Assembly (NCBI GenBank): GCA_020725805.1
Contig: DYEF01000088.1
Span: 1 to 23,746 of the forward strand
Length of the DNA stretch: 23,746 bases
Reading direction: 5' to 3'
Origin: Bdellovibrio sp.
Lineage (GTDB): Bacteria; Myxococcota; SpSt-1050
Below the pieces are notes generated by a model. That model saw only the letters and a list, made by a program, of their open reading frames with translations. It was not told where the DNA came from and made no database searches. Position 1 is the first letter of the stretch, and each line of letters begins with the position of its first letter. Made by a program: the position numbers and the translations under genes. Shown one piece after another: positions 8,164 through 16,360 of the stretch.

Positions 8164-8682
8164 ATGAAAATATATATGAAACTTATACCGTCAATAGCAC
8201 AGGATATCCTCAGGGCGTTGTCCAAGGATGGTGATATCGAAATAAAGGATAACAGGCTGGATGAGGCAGTTCTGGATGTCTCGAAAGTATTCAGGGATTA
8301 TCTTGAAGAAGAGGAAGAGCTAAATCAGGAGGCAATGATCTTTATTCAGAACAATAATCTGGCATCGAAGGATTTTGCGTCAGTCAAGGCAAAGCTAGCC
8401 GAGGAGAGAGGATTCGATTACGGTGATGATGCTATCGAGATGCTTCTGGCCGATGTGGTTGATGCATTGCTGAAAAGTAAAAATATCGAGGAAGTTTACG
8501 AGGAAAACCACATACTTATAAAGAAAATGTATGAGGTTATCAAGAAGTATCTTGATGTTGATGCCGAACTGGATAAGGAGGCGAGGGAACAGCTCAAGAA
8601 TCTGGAAGAGGGTTCTCTGGAGTGGGATATCGCATACCGGAAGGCAATCCACGAAATAAAAAAGAAGAAAAATCTCGTCTGA
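8164..8682 (+). CDS. DUF507 family protein
   Basis: 172 residues, cytosolic and strongly charged (Glu/Lys/Asp-rich), predicted mostly helical. The order of segments matches DUF507: an N-terminal block MKLIPSIAQDIL, a middle block with repeated acidic helices, and the C-terminal EEGSLEWDIAYRKAIHEIKKKK signature. The biochemical function of the family is not known. The start at 8164 is supported by AAGGAG at 8149-8154, nine bases upstream; an earlier in-frame ATG at 8098 lies within the divergent promoter region and is not favoured. The gene is divergent from the hydrolase unit and is followed by 258 bases before the next gene. Confidence 0.8.
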   Translation: MKIYMKLIPSIAQDILRALSKDGDIEIKDNRLDEAVLDVSKVFRDYLEEEEELNQEAMIFIQNNNLASKDFASVKAKLAEERGFDYGDDAIEMLLADVVDALLKSKNIEEVYEENHILIKKMYEVIKKYLDVDAELDKEAREQLKNLEEGSLEWDIAYRKAIHEIKKKKNLV

Positions 8683-8685
8683 ATA

Positions 8686-8708
8686 CTGATTTTATTACGA
8701 TCAGCTTT
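8686..8708 (+). terminator. Weak stem-loop after the DUF507 gene
   Basis: CTGAT (8686-8690) and ATCAG (8700-8704) flank a 9-base loop and are followed by CTTTTC. The stem is short and AT-rich, so this is only a candidate terminator. Confidence 0.25.
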
Positions 8709-8748
8709 TCAAAACAGAATCTTTCAGATATGGTGTATGTCGGTGTAG

Positions 8749-8754
8749 TATAAT
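8749..8754 (+). promoter_or_regulatory. Perfect TATAAT box in the intergenic stretch before the sigma-4-like gene
   Basis: TATAAT at 8749-8754 is an exact -10 consensus, but no good -35 stands 16-18 bases upstream (the region reads AGATAT). Two copies of TGCCAT follow at 8754-8759 and 8764-8769, ten bases apart. The 258-base gap 8683-8940 otherwise holds AT-rich DNA and a possible 17-codon mini-ORF at 8888-8941. Confidence 0.3.
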
Positions 8755-8940
8755 GCCATAAGGTGCCATTTTGACCAATTTATGTGATATTTGAAAAAGG
8801 TAACTATTTCATATGCTTAGTGTTTTTTAAGTTGTAAAATAAAATAATTCTGATAAATTAACCCCTGTATTGAGGGATAATGTAATTATGATTAGTATTT
8901 TTTCCGGTAAATCCTGTGAGATATGGAGGGCAGAGGAGTA

Positions 8941-9360
8941 ATGTCTCAGTCAAGGACCAAACCAAAGACTCTCTCAAAAAGAGTTTTGAAGAGAACAAAA
9001 CTTACTCAGGAAGATATCGAGGACTTAAAGCATCTGCTGACACTCAAGAGGCCCCGCAAGAGGTCTGATTGTGTGAATTCGCTCAGACCCTGTCCTTTTG
9101 TCTCCTGTAAATATCATCTCTATCTGGATGTCAATGAGGAGAATGGTTCAATTAAGATCAATTTTCCTGACAAGACGATATGGGACCTGAGGGAGACCTG
9201 TGCTCTGGATGTTGCGGAGAAGGGTGGTCTTACTCTCGAAGAGGTGGGAGACCTGATGAATCTGACCAGAGAGAGGGTAAGGCAGATCGAGAGTGAAGCT
9301 ACCGAGATTCTGAGGAGACTGGGGATAGACCCTGATTATGACCTCGGAGAGAAGAAATGA
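8941..9360 (+). CDS. Sigma-70 region 4-like helix-turn-helix protein
   Basis: 139 residues. The C-terminal part (about 95-128) is a clear sigma region 4 helix-turn-helix: [21 protein letters not shown], the motif that contacts -35 DNA in sigma-70 factors. No region 2 or 3 is present, so this is not a complete sigma factor. The N-terminus is basic and is followed by four cysteines (44, 51, 56, 87) in and around RPCPFVSC, which could hold zinc or an iron-sulfur cluster (inference). I recognise this type as a small protein found in Myxococcota; its targets are unknown. Start at 8941 is set by the GAGGAG just upstream; an in-frame ATG at 8923 has weaker support. Overlaps purD by ATGA. Confidence 0.8.
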   Translation: MSQSRTKPKTLSKRVLKRTKLTQEDIEDLKHLLTLKRPRKRSDCVNSLRPCPFVSCKYHLYLDVNEENGSIKINFPDKTIWDLRETCALDVAEKGGLTLEEVGDLMNLTRERVRQIESEATEILRRLGIDPDYDLGEKK

Positions 9361-10628
9361 ATATACTCGTAATCGGCAGCGGGGGAAGGGAACACGCGCT
9401 GGTTTGGAAAATAAGAAAATCCCCTCTTGTCAAAGAGATTTACTGCGCCACGGGGAATGCAGGGACAGGTGAAATAGCCGTTAATATCGACATATCTCCG
9501 GAGGATATTGTCGGGCTGAAGAATTTTGCCATTGCAAACAGAATAGACCTGACAGTTGTCGGACCTGAGCTTCCGCTATCTTTAGGTCTGGCAGACGAAT
9601 TTTTAAAAAGCGGCCTTTTTGTGGTCGGTCCGATTCAGGGGGCAGCCGAGATTGAGTCGAGCAAGGTATTCTCAAAACTTATAATGAGAGAGGCCGGTAT
9701 CCCGACAGCCGATTTCGAAGTCTTTGATGATGTCTATGAAGCAGAAAAATATGTGATGTCTGCAGACAGGCCTCTGGTCGTAAAGGCAGATGGTCTTGCA
9801 CAGGGCAAGGGTGTTTTCCCCTGTCTAAATAAAGGAGAGGCCATTGCAGCCGTAAATGCGATTATGAAGGAAGGTATGTTTGGTCAGGCCGGAAGAAGGA
9901 TAGTTATCGAGGAATTTCTCGAGGGAGAAGAGGTCTCGTTTATGGGAATTACGGACGGGGAATATTTTGTCCCGTTTGCCACATCGCAGGACCACAAGAG
10001 GGCCTATGACAATGACGAAGGTCCAAATACAGGAGGTATGGGTGCATACTCTCCGGCCAGAATCCTGATGACAGATGAACAGGAAAAAGTAATTTCTGAC
10101 ATAATCAATCCGCTTCTGAAAAAACTCGGTGAAAAGGGTAGACCATACAGGGGATTTTTATACGCAGGACTTATGATAAAGGACGGCAAACCCTACGTAC
10201 TCGAATTCAATGCCCGTATGGGTGACCCTGAGACCCAGCCGCTTATGGTTAGAATGAAATCCGATATTGTGCCTCTGCTTATGGGTGCCTCGCAGGGTAA
10301 TCTTAAGGGACAGACTGCGTTATGGGATGAGAGCTTTGCGGTCTGTGTGGTTATGACAGCACAGGGGTATCCCGGCAGTTACAGAAAGGGAATGGAGATT
10401 TCGGGACTCGGGCAGTTCAGGGATAGGGATGACATTGTGATATTCCACGCCGGAACCAGAAGAGAGTCCGATAAAATAGTTACAAACGGTGGCAGGGTTC
10501 TGGGTGTGACTGCTGTCGATAAGAATCCCGAAAAGGCAATTGAGAAGGCGTATAGTGCGGTCTCCTCTGTTCACTTCGACGGTTCTTTCTTCAGGCGCGA
10601 TATAGGCAAGAGGGTATTGAAAAGGTAA
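9357..10628 (+). CDS. purD: Phosphoribosylamine-glycine ligase (GAR synthetase)
   Basis: 423 residues, the usual PurD length. It joins phosphoribosylamine and glycine with ATP to give glycinamide ribonucleotide, the second step of de novo purine synthesis, in the cytosol. Family marks are the N-terminal GSGGREHAL, the ATP-grasp lysine block PLVVKADGLAQGKGV, GPNTGGMGAYSP, and EFNARMGDPETQPLM. The start codon overlaps the stop of the sigma-4-like gene (ATGA), with GGAGAG upstream, so the two are translated as a coupled pair. No other pur genes lie in the window. Pairing with a putative regulator is unusual and suggests joint expression rather than a purine-specific function for the regulator. 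Confidence 0.97.
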   Translation: MNILVIGSGGREHALVWKIRKSPLVKEIYCATGNAGTGEIAVNIDISPEDIVGLKNFAIANRIDLTVVGPELPLSLGLADEFLKSGLFVVGPIQGAAEIESSKVFSKLIMREAGIPTADFEVFDDVYEAEKYVMSADRPLVVKADGLAQGKGVFPCLNKGEAIAAVNAIMKEGMFGQAGRRIVIEEFLEGEEVSFMGITDGEYFVPFATSQDHKRAYDNDEGPNTGGMGAYSPARILMTDEQEKVISDIINPLLKKLGEKGRPYRGFLYAGLMIKDGKPYVLEFNARMGDPETQPLMVRMKSDIVPLLMGASQGNLKGQTALWDESFAVCVVMTAQGYPGSYRKGMEISGLGQFRDRDDIVIFHAGTRRESDKIVTNGGRVLGVTAVDKNPEKAIEKAYSAVSSVHFDGSFFRRDIGKRVLKR

Positions 10629-10645
10629 AACACCTTATTATGTGT

Positions 10646-10674
10646 TTGCAAAATATTTCCAAAGGTAGTAAAAT
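10646..10674 (+). promoter_or_regulatory. Promoter of the Cys-rich lipoprotein
   Basis: TTGCAA (10646-10651), exactly 17 bases, then TAAAAT (10669-10674). Transcription would begin near 10681, about 20 bases before the start codon and just ahead of the ribosome site GGAGGTG (10691-10697). Both boxes match at five of six and four of six positions. Confidence 0.6.
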
Positions 10675-10701
10675 CACAGAAGAATTATCCGGAGGTGTGA
10701 T

Positions 10702-12207
10702 ATGAAAAGGATTTTTATTGCTTTGCTCTGTATCTTTCTGACCTTCTCTCTCTACTCCTGCAGTTCGGATACATCAAAGGGCGGGGATAAGGATTCGGGT
10801 TCAGTTGATATAAATATTACCGATACTGTCAATAAACCTGACGGTGATACCGATGAAGATGCCGGCCCGACAGACAGATTTGTTCAGAAGGATTATTTCT
10901 GTACCGAAAGGGATCAGGAATGTCCTCCGGATATGGTATGCGACAAGGATAAAGGCAAATGTGTGGCAGGAAAGCCCTGTATGGACAGCGCAAACTGTGC
11001 CTACGAGTTTCCGGCAGGTGATTATTACTGTGATTCAACGGGGAAGGTCTGCAAGAGAAGACTTATGATATGTGAGCCCTGCAGTACTGATGAAGAGTGT
11101 GGTTATAACCTTTCGGACGGAGAGAGTGAAGACAGATGCATTGAGTATCTCGGAGGAAAGAAATACTGCGGGAAGGCCTGCGGAAAGACCGCCTGTCCGC
11201 CGGGATTTGAGTGTGTGAGTGTCGAGAATCCACTACCGGACCCGAATCCGAATCAGTGCAAACCCAAGAGGCTCGACCAGGCAGACCCGTTCTCCTGTGC
11301 CGGCACTACTGTATGCAAGACTGAGGAAGACTGTAAGGATGCAAACAAGAGCAAGTGTGTAAAATATCTCGGTGGTTCCGAGTACGGAGTCTGTGCGGGA
11401 TACTGTGAGAACGACAGGGATTGTCCTCAGGAGTATCTTTGCCGGACAGACACCCACTCCTGTATTGCCTCCTGTATAAAGAACGGTCAGCCTTTCGATG
11501 ACCAGTGTTCATCTGCAAAGCCTATATGTCATTTCAACGGCAAATGCGACCAGCCCTGCACACTGGATTCGGACTGTGATACGATGTTTGGCAAACTGAC
11601 TCTTCCGAGGCAGTGGCTTTGCAAGAAGAGCAGATGTGTTATTCAGATATGCGATGAAAATAACAACTGCACCGAGGGGTGTCTCACCGATTCTGCCTGC
11701 TGTTTCCCTGGTTATTGTGACACGGATACAAATATGTGTATGTGTGACAAGTGCCGTACGCCGCAGGATTGCTGGTCCGGATACAAATGTGAAAACCAGC
11801 AGTGTATAAAACTCAACTGTCTTGAAAACGGCGGTGCAACGATTTCCTGTAATATCTTTGAATTCTGCTGCGGGGAAGACCCGAGTAAATCTCCCTGTAA
11901 AAATCCGGAAGGTGAGACGGTCAAGGACGGCGAATGCTATCTTGCATCGACCCCGCCATGGTGTACCAAGTGCGAAAAGAACGAGGAGTGCGATACAAAG
12001 AACGGATTTGATGGTTACTGCTATGAATTTCAGGACAAGGACGGAAATACTATCGGTAAATTCTGCGGAGTCCCCTGCACAGGGAAAGACGGAGAGTGTC
12101 CGAGAGGCCACGAGTGCAGGGATATCAAGGACCAGGACGGAAATCTTGTCTCAAAATCCTGTCTATGGCTCAAATGTCCTGACTGGATAAAGCAGAACCA
12201 GCAGTAG
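10702..12207 (+). CDS. Cys-rich secreted lipoprotein
   Basis: 501 residues with 64 cysteines. A signal peptide ends in LYSC (lipobox Cys20). After it comes a 40-residue Asp/Gly/Thr-rich linker, then repeated small modules of the type CxxxxxCPxGxxC and EYLGGxxYCGxxCxxxxxCP, two of which (around GGKKYC and GGSEYGVC) are clear paralogues. Leaving out the signal peptide Cys and the lipidated Cys, 62 remain, an even number, consistent with a fully disulfide-bonded extracytoplasmic protein. Similar Cys-rich lipoproteins are abundant in Myxococcota; none of the modules gives a function. The linker resembles the acidic tail of the FG-GAP lipoprotein. It has its own promoter and strong ribosome site and appears to be a single-gene unit. 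Confidence 0.85.
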   Translation: MKRIFIALLCIFLTFSLYSCSSDTSKGGDKDSGSVDINITDTVNKPDGDTDEDAGPTDRFVQKDYFCTERDQECPPDMVCDKDKGKCVAGKPCMDSANCAYEFPAGDYYCDSTGKVCKRRLMICEPCSTDEECGYNLSDGESEDRCIEYLGGKKYCGKACGKTACPPGFECVSVENPLPDPNPNQCKPKRLDQADPFSCAGTTVCKTEEDCKDANKSKCVKYLGGSEYGVCAGYCENDRDCPQEYLCRTDTHSCIASCIKNGQPFDDQCSSAKPICHFNGKCDQPCTLDSDCDTMFGKLTLPRQWLCKKSRCVIQICDENNNCTEGCLTDSACCFPGYCDTDTNMCMCDKCRTPQDCWSGYKCENQQCIKLNCLENGGATISCNIFEFCCGEDPSKSPCKNPEGETVKDGECYLASTPPWCTKCEKNEECDTKNGFDGYCYEFQDKDGNTIGKFCGVPCTGKDGECPRGHECRDIKDQDGNLVSKSCLWLKCPDWIKQNQQ

Positions 12208-12377
12208 AGTTCTTTTCGGAATCTGTTTTATATAAGATTAGTTTGATTGCGGTTATTCAGGATTCTTTTTCCGGATTCTCCTTGCTAAAAAGATTATTTA
12301 TGCGGAATTTCCGGGTTAACTGGTTCACCGGTCTTCTTTCATAATAGAGCGGAAGTAATATGCGGGATAATTATTAT

Positions 12378-12406
12378 TTGAGCAAGTCAGTTGTTTGTGA
12401 TACATA
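12378..12406 (+). promoter_or_regulatory. Possible promoter before the GT-C membrane protein
   Basis: TTGAGC (12378-12383), 17 bases, then TACATA (12401-12406) preceded by TG one base off (extended -10 type). The match is modest. The 240-base gap 12208-12447 holds no other clear element; an imperfect CCGG-flanked dyad lies at 12311-12331. Confidence 0.3.
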
Positions 12407-12447
12407 AACTCTGTTTTGTTTCAAATAACCTGAGAGAGGATTAATCA

Positions 12448-12477
12448 ATGGCAGGTATATTTGGAATTGATGTATAA
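12448..12477 (+). other. Nine-residue mini-ORF in frame with the next gene
   Basis: ATG at 12448 follows AGAGGA (12435-12440) at seven bases and encodes MAGIFGIDV, then TAA, which is immediately followed by the ATG of the membrane protein. The mini-ORF has the good ribosome site while the large gene has none of its own, so ribosomes may reinitiate at 12478. Both are in the same reading frame. Expression is inferred only. Confidence 0.45.
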
Positions 12478-14883
12478 ATGCGATATTCACTGAAAATTCT
12501 TATAGTTTTGATAGTCCTGACAGCGGCAAATATCTTCTCGCTATACCCCTTCTCAGTGAATCTGAAAGACTCCGCTCCGGATAATCCTGATGATGTTTTA
12601 CTCAATTCATATATTATGCAGTGGGAATATGAACACATTCTATCCTTTGATTTATCTGATTACTTCAACACTTCATATTACTATCCGTATAAAAATACCC
12701 TTGCGTTTACAGAGCATCACACTATAAGTCAGGTTTTCTTTATTCCCCTTTATACTCTGATAAGAGATTCCGTATTTGTTCACAATATAATGATTCTTCT
12801 TCTGTTGATTCTCTCAGGTCTGACAACGTTTATCTTTATTCACTACCTGACCAGTTCATTTTTATCATCATTACTCGGTGCAGTATTGTTTACTTTTGTT
12901 CCGTACAGATATACGCATCTCGTTCACCTGAATGTTATTCACTGGTGGATTATTCCGGTTGTCTTTCTTACCTTTTATATATTTTCTGTCAGAATCAGTC
13001 CGAAAAATGCCTTGGTTTTCGGACTTTCGGTTCTGGCCCTCGTTTTGTGGTCGAACAATATGACTGCATTTTTTATTGTCCCGTTTTTTATCTATGCCTT
13101 ATTCACAGGTATCTCATCTGGGGCAATATTAAAACCGAGATTCTATCTGTACCTGTCTATAATTCTTGTATCTGTGGTGATTCTCTCTGCCCCTTTTCTC
13201 TGGCACTATATTAAACTGCGGAATGAAATGTTTTTTGAGAGATTCCTCTTCGATATAAGATATTATTCCCCTCAGTTAAAGAATCTGCTGGGTGTCAGTG
13301 AGACGAATCTCTTCTGGGGGAAATGGCTTGGCAAATACGGAAAATGGGAGTGTTTTCTTTTCCCGGGAACGATATTCATAATGCTGTTTCTTATCTCCAA
13401 TCTGACTCTCTTTGTCAATAAATACAGGCGGTACATTCTTCTATTCTCCTTTATTGCGATTCTGACGCTTCTTCTCTCACTCGGACCGTATCTGGACGGG
13501 CTCGAGGGAGACACAAGGGGGCCTTATTACCTTTTATGGAAATTTATGCCCGGATACTACGGGATAAGGGTACCTACGCGTTTTGCCATCTTTGCATATT
13601 TTTCTATGGCTGTGGTATCTGCACTCTTTGCCGCCGGTATTTCGGAAAGGCTGAAAGACAGGAAGACCTTCAGGGTGATATTTTCATCGGCGGTATTGCT
13701 GTTTACTATCCTTTTCATATTTGAAGGTTCACACAGGCCTGAACTACACAGACCTCTGAATCATCCTGAGAGAGACCCTGTCTATTCAAAACTGAAAAAA
13801 ATGGATTACGGGGTGGTTTTCGAATATCCGGCCTTTGCGGCCTATAAGGATGCCGCTCATGTCTTTGCAACACTATATCACAGAAAACCGACTGTTAACG
13901 GGTATTCCGGATGGAATTCCAAACCGCTTGAAAACCTGAGGGATGCAGTAAATACCTATCACCCACGGTCCCTGATAAGATTTATGAGGGATATGAATAT
14001 CCGTTATTTTGTCCTTCGCGGCAATGTCCCTTCAGACATATACAATAGAGTGTCTAAACTCGATGAATATGATAAAGGAGTAAAGAAGGTATTTACAAAC
14101 TTCAGGGATATCCTTTTTCAGCTCGATGACGCAGAGCTCAACGAATTCGATTTTTATAAGACAGAGCTCTCTGGTAAAGAATTCTACATTCCTTCGTGTA
14201 TAAGAAATGGTGAAAGGATTAACGGAGGAATAATCATAAAAGAGAGTAATGACAGATTCTCTTTTTCGCACAGAAGGAGATATCCGGTTTATTTGGATTT
14301 TATAAGCAGAGGTAATGGTAAAATCAGTAAAGTCAGTTCAGATATCGTGGCATACAGGGTTTATGAGCCGGGCAATATTCACCTTCTGATAAAGTTTAAG
14401 GCGGATTTGCCGGAGGGTCTTTATGCGGTTCGCCTGAATAACCTTATCATTAAGGAGTCAGTTAAACTCTCCCCGTCCTGTCCTTATGACCTCTCTGAAA
14501 ATATTGAACTGACAGATATTGACTTGCCGGACAGACTGAATGAGGGTGAACCGTTAAAAGTGGAATTCAGGATTAGAAATAACGAGAAATATCTGAAGGC
14601 AGCCGTCGATATTGATGATTTTACAACAGATGGTGTATTCAGGGTTGCGGTTTTTTTATGGGGACTTGATGAAGAGAATCAGCAAATACGATATGAACAG
14701 CGCTATCCGATATATTCGGATATGTCTCAGGGAGATGTTCTGCATTTCAGGCAATATCTGCCATTCTTTCTTAAGGAAGGCAGATATAAACTCAGGGTTG
14801 ACTGTGTCTCCGAGAAGAGATTCTGGTTTTCCAGTAAAGGTTCTTGCGGAGTTGAAAAGGAGATAGTTGTCGGCAAACATTAA
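12478..14883 (+). CDS. Polytopic membrane protein, GT-C glycosyltransferase-like
   Basis: 801 residues. The first 420 or so contain about ten hydrophobic segments beginning at residue 5; the first external loop carries DNPDD (35-39), the place where GT-C enzymes keep a catalytic acidic motif, and EHHTIS near 80. This arrangement fits lipid-linked-sugar glycosyltransferases of the GT-C fold (PMT/YfhO-like), but no subfamily can be named. The last 380 residues are soluble; the final 140 (from about ENIELTDIDLP) look like an immunoglobulin-like beta-sandwich. No ribosome site precedes its ATG, which abuts the stop of a nine-codon mini-ORF. It stands alone, without other polysaccharide genes in the window. 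The molecular role remains inferred. Confidence 0.7.
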   Translation: MRYSLKILIVLIVLTAANIFSLYPFSVNLKDSAPDNPDDVLLNSYIMQWEYEHILSFDLSDYFNTSYYYPYKNTLAFTEHHTISQVFFIPLYTLIRDSVFVHNIMILLLLILSGLTTFIFIHYLTSSFLSSLLGAVLFTFVPYRYTHLVHLNVIHWWIIPVVFLTFYIFSVRISPKNALVFGLSVLALVLWSNNMTAFFIVPFFIYALFTGISSGAILKPRFYLYLSIILVSVVILSAPFLWHYIKLRNEMFFERFLFDIRYYSPQLKNLLGVSETNLFWGKWLGKYGKWECFLFPGTIFIMLFLISNLTLFVNKYRRYILLFSFIAILTLLLSLGPYLDGLEGDTRGPYYLLWKFMPGYYGIRVPTRFAIFAYFSMAVVSALFAAGISERLKDRKTFRVIFSSAVLLFTILFIFEGSHRPELHRPLNHPERDPVYSKLKKMDYGVVFEYPAFAAYKDAAHVFATLYHRKPTVNGYSGWNSKPLENLRDAVNTYHPRSLIRFMRDMNIRYFVLRGNVPSDIYNRVSKLDEYDKGVKKVFTNFRDILFQLDDAELNEFDFYKTELSGKEFYIPSCIRNGERINGGIIIKESNDRFSFSHRRRYPVYLDFISRGNGKISKVSSDIVAYRVYEPGNIHLLIKFKADLPEGLYAVRLNNLIIKESVKLSPSCPYDLSENIELTDIDLPDRLNEGEPLKVEFRIRNNEKYLKAAVDIDDFTTDGVFRVAVFLWGLDEENQQIRYEQRYPIYSDMSQGDVLHFRQYLPFFLKEGRYKLRVDCVSEKRFWFSSKGSCGVEKEIVVGKH

Positions 14884-14905
14884 CAATAACTAATTTTATT
14901 GCCGA
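14870..14905 (+). repeat. Inverted repeat over the membrane-protein stop codon
   Basis: TCGGCAA (14870-14876) and TTGCCGA (14899-14905) are perfect 7-bp arms around a 22-base loop that contains the stop codon. The right arm includes the candidate -35 of the next promoter. No T-run follows immediately. It could be a weak terminator or attenuator, or chance. Confidence 0.35.
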
Positions 14906-14927
14906 TTAGCACATTATAATATATTAT
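14899..14927 (+). promoter_or_regulatory. Promoter of the PEGA/NifH-like unit
   Basis: TTGCCG (14899-14904), exactly 17 bases, then TATTAT (14922-14927). A TATAAT at 14915-14920 is an alternative -10 without a matching -35. Transcription would start near 14934, just before AAGGAG (14940-14945) and the ATG at 14954. Confidence 0.5.
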
Positions 14928-14953
14928 ATCAATCACATTTAAGGAGTTTCCTG

Positions 14954-16351
14954 ATGAAAAGATTCATTTCGGTATTATTTCTGGCCTTGTTAATTACCAC
15001 AAATCTGTATTCAGAAGGACTACCATCTCTGATTGTTTTCAATATCGGGGCGGAGGAGGGGGTAACAAAAGGTAAAGCCAATATGCTCACGGAGATTCTT
15101 ATTGACGAGGTATCAAAACTCAATCAGTTTAAGGTAGTCGGACAGAAGGACCTTGACTCAATGTTCTTCTGGGAACAGAATAAACAGCTCAAGAACTGTA
15201 ACGATTCGTCCTGTCTCTCGCAGATAGCCGGTGCAATGGGTGCGGAATATTATGTCGAAGGCTCGGTCGGGCAGCTGGGCGACAAGTATATTATTGCTAT
15301 AAAACTTATAAATGCACACAAGGTTGAGATTATTAACAGACTTACCAAGAAGGTCTATAAGAGTGATAATGCACTGGTTGATGAGGTTCCCAAGATAGTA
15401 AAGGAACTCTTCGACCCGAAAAAACTCAAGATGGAATTCGAGGATGTAAAGGGCGAGGTCTTCTTTTCGTCCGGGCTTGATATAGTAAGTGAACCGTCCG
15501 GTGCCAGAATTACGATTGACAATGAGGATAAAGGAGTCACCCCGCTAAAAATAGAAAAACTTCGTAACGGCAAGCATATTGTTATTGCAAAGAAAGACGG
15601 ATTCAGGGACGAAGTGGTAAATGTAACACTGAATAAGGATGAGATTAAGCCTTTGATGATAAAGCTCAGAAAGAAGGTCTGCTCTATATATGTTGAGACG
15701 ACTCCCGAGAGTGCGGATGTCTATTTTCAGGGGAAGAAGTATTATACACCTGCCAGAATAGACAATGTCAGCCCCGGTAAGTATGAACTGAAACTGTATA
15801 ATAAAAAATACGGAGACAGGAAAGTGCCGGTAATTGTTTCGGAGGAGAATGAAGAGACAAAGGTGACACTCGATTTCGAGGCGACGACAATCGAATCTAT
15901 CAGGAAGTACAAAAAAGACGACGGAACGGGTTATTTTACATCAGACCTCTTCTATAGTTTCGGAGGGTCTTCTTACGGTGATGAAGACACTACTACTGCA
16001 CATATTCTGCAGTTCAGGACAAAGTTGAATCTGTTTCCGGTTTTACTGACTCCGCAGATCCAGTTACTTGCCACGAATAATAAATACTATTCGGGAAACT
16101 TCTCTCTGGTTGCCTTCAGCACGCAGCAGTTCGAGCTTCTGACGCTCGGGGTTGGTTTTACAAAAGGTCCAGAAACCGGAGGAGGAGGAATAGCATTTAA
16201 TCTCTACCGGATGAATATTGCCCTGCATACTGTTACAAGAAATAATGATACGCATCTTTTCATCGGTTTTATTGATGGTTATACGGGTGGCAAGAATGTT
16301 GTGGTCTCACTGATTTCTCTTGGGCTTGGTTACGGATTTTATATGTACTGA
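14954..16351 (+). CDS. Exported CsgG-like/PEGA-domain protein
   Basis: 465 residues. A Sec signal peptide covers about residues 1-20. Residues 23-135 resemble the CsgG/FlgO-type alpha-beta fold, with the segment NCNDSSCLSQIAGAMGAEYYVEG (two Cys, 82 and 87) typical of such proteins in Myxococcota. Two PEGA domains follow (about 174-240, SEPSGARITIDN...GVTPLKI; and 243-308, TTPESADVYFQG...TPARI), modules that occur in surface and cell-wall-associated proteins. The last 140 residues are rich in alternating hydrophobic strands and end in LGYGFYMY, with an aromatic terminus, so they could be a small outer-membrane barrel (inference). Good AAGGAG ribosome site. The NifH-like gene begins nine bases after its stop, so the two are likely one transcript. 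Periplasmic or outer-membrane scaffold role is likely; function unknown. Confidence 0.8.
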   Translation: MKRFISVLFLALLITTNLYSEGLPSLIVFNIGAEEGVTKGKANMLTEILIDEVSKLNQFKVVGQKDLDSMFFWEQNKQLKNCNDSSCLSQIAGAMGAEYYVEGSVGQLGDKYIIAIKLINAHKVEIINRLTKKVYKSDNALVDEVPKIVKELFDPKKLKMEFEDVKGEVFFSSGLDIVSEPSGARITIDNEDKGVTPLKIEKLRNGKHIVIAKKDGFRDEVVNVTLNKDEIKPLMIKLRKKVCSIYVETTPESADVYFQGKKYYTPARIDNVSPGKYELKLYNKKYGDRKVPVIVSEENEETKVTLDFEATTIESIRKYKKDDGTGYFTSDLFYSFGGSSYGDEDTTTAHILQFRTKLNLFPVLLTPQIQLLATNNKYYSGNFSLVAFSTQQFELLTLGVGFTKGPETGGGGIAFNLYRMNIALHTVTRNNDTHLFIGFIDGYTGGKNVVVSLISLGLGYGFYMY

Positions 16352-16360
16352 GGTTTTTGT

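Noticed and set aside
10628-10647. AAACAC/GTGTTT hairpin as purD terminator
   Set aside because: Short AT-rich stem with no T-run after it; it overlaps the next promoter's -35 and is probably chance.
12208-12300. Terminator after the Cys-rich lipoprotein
   Set aside because: AATCT/AGATT and GGATTC copies are present, but no stable stem with an adjacent T-run could be found.
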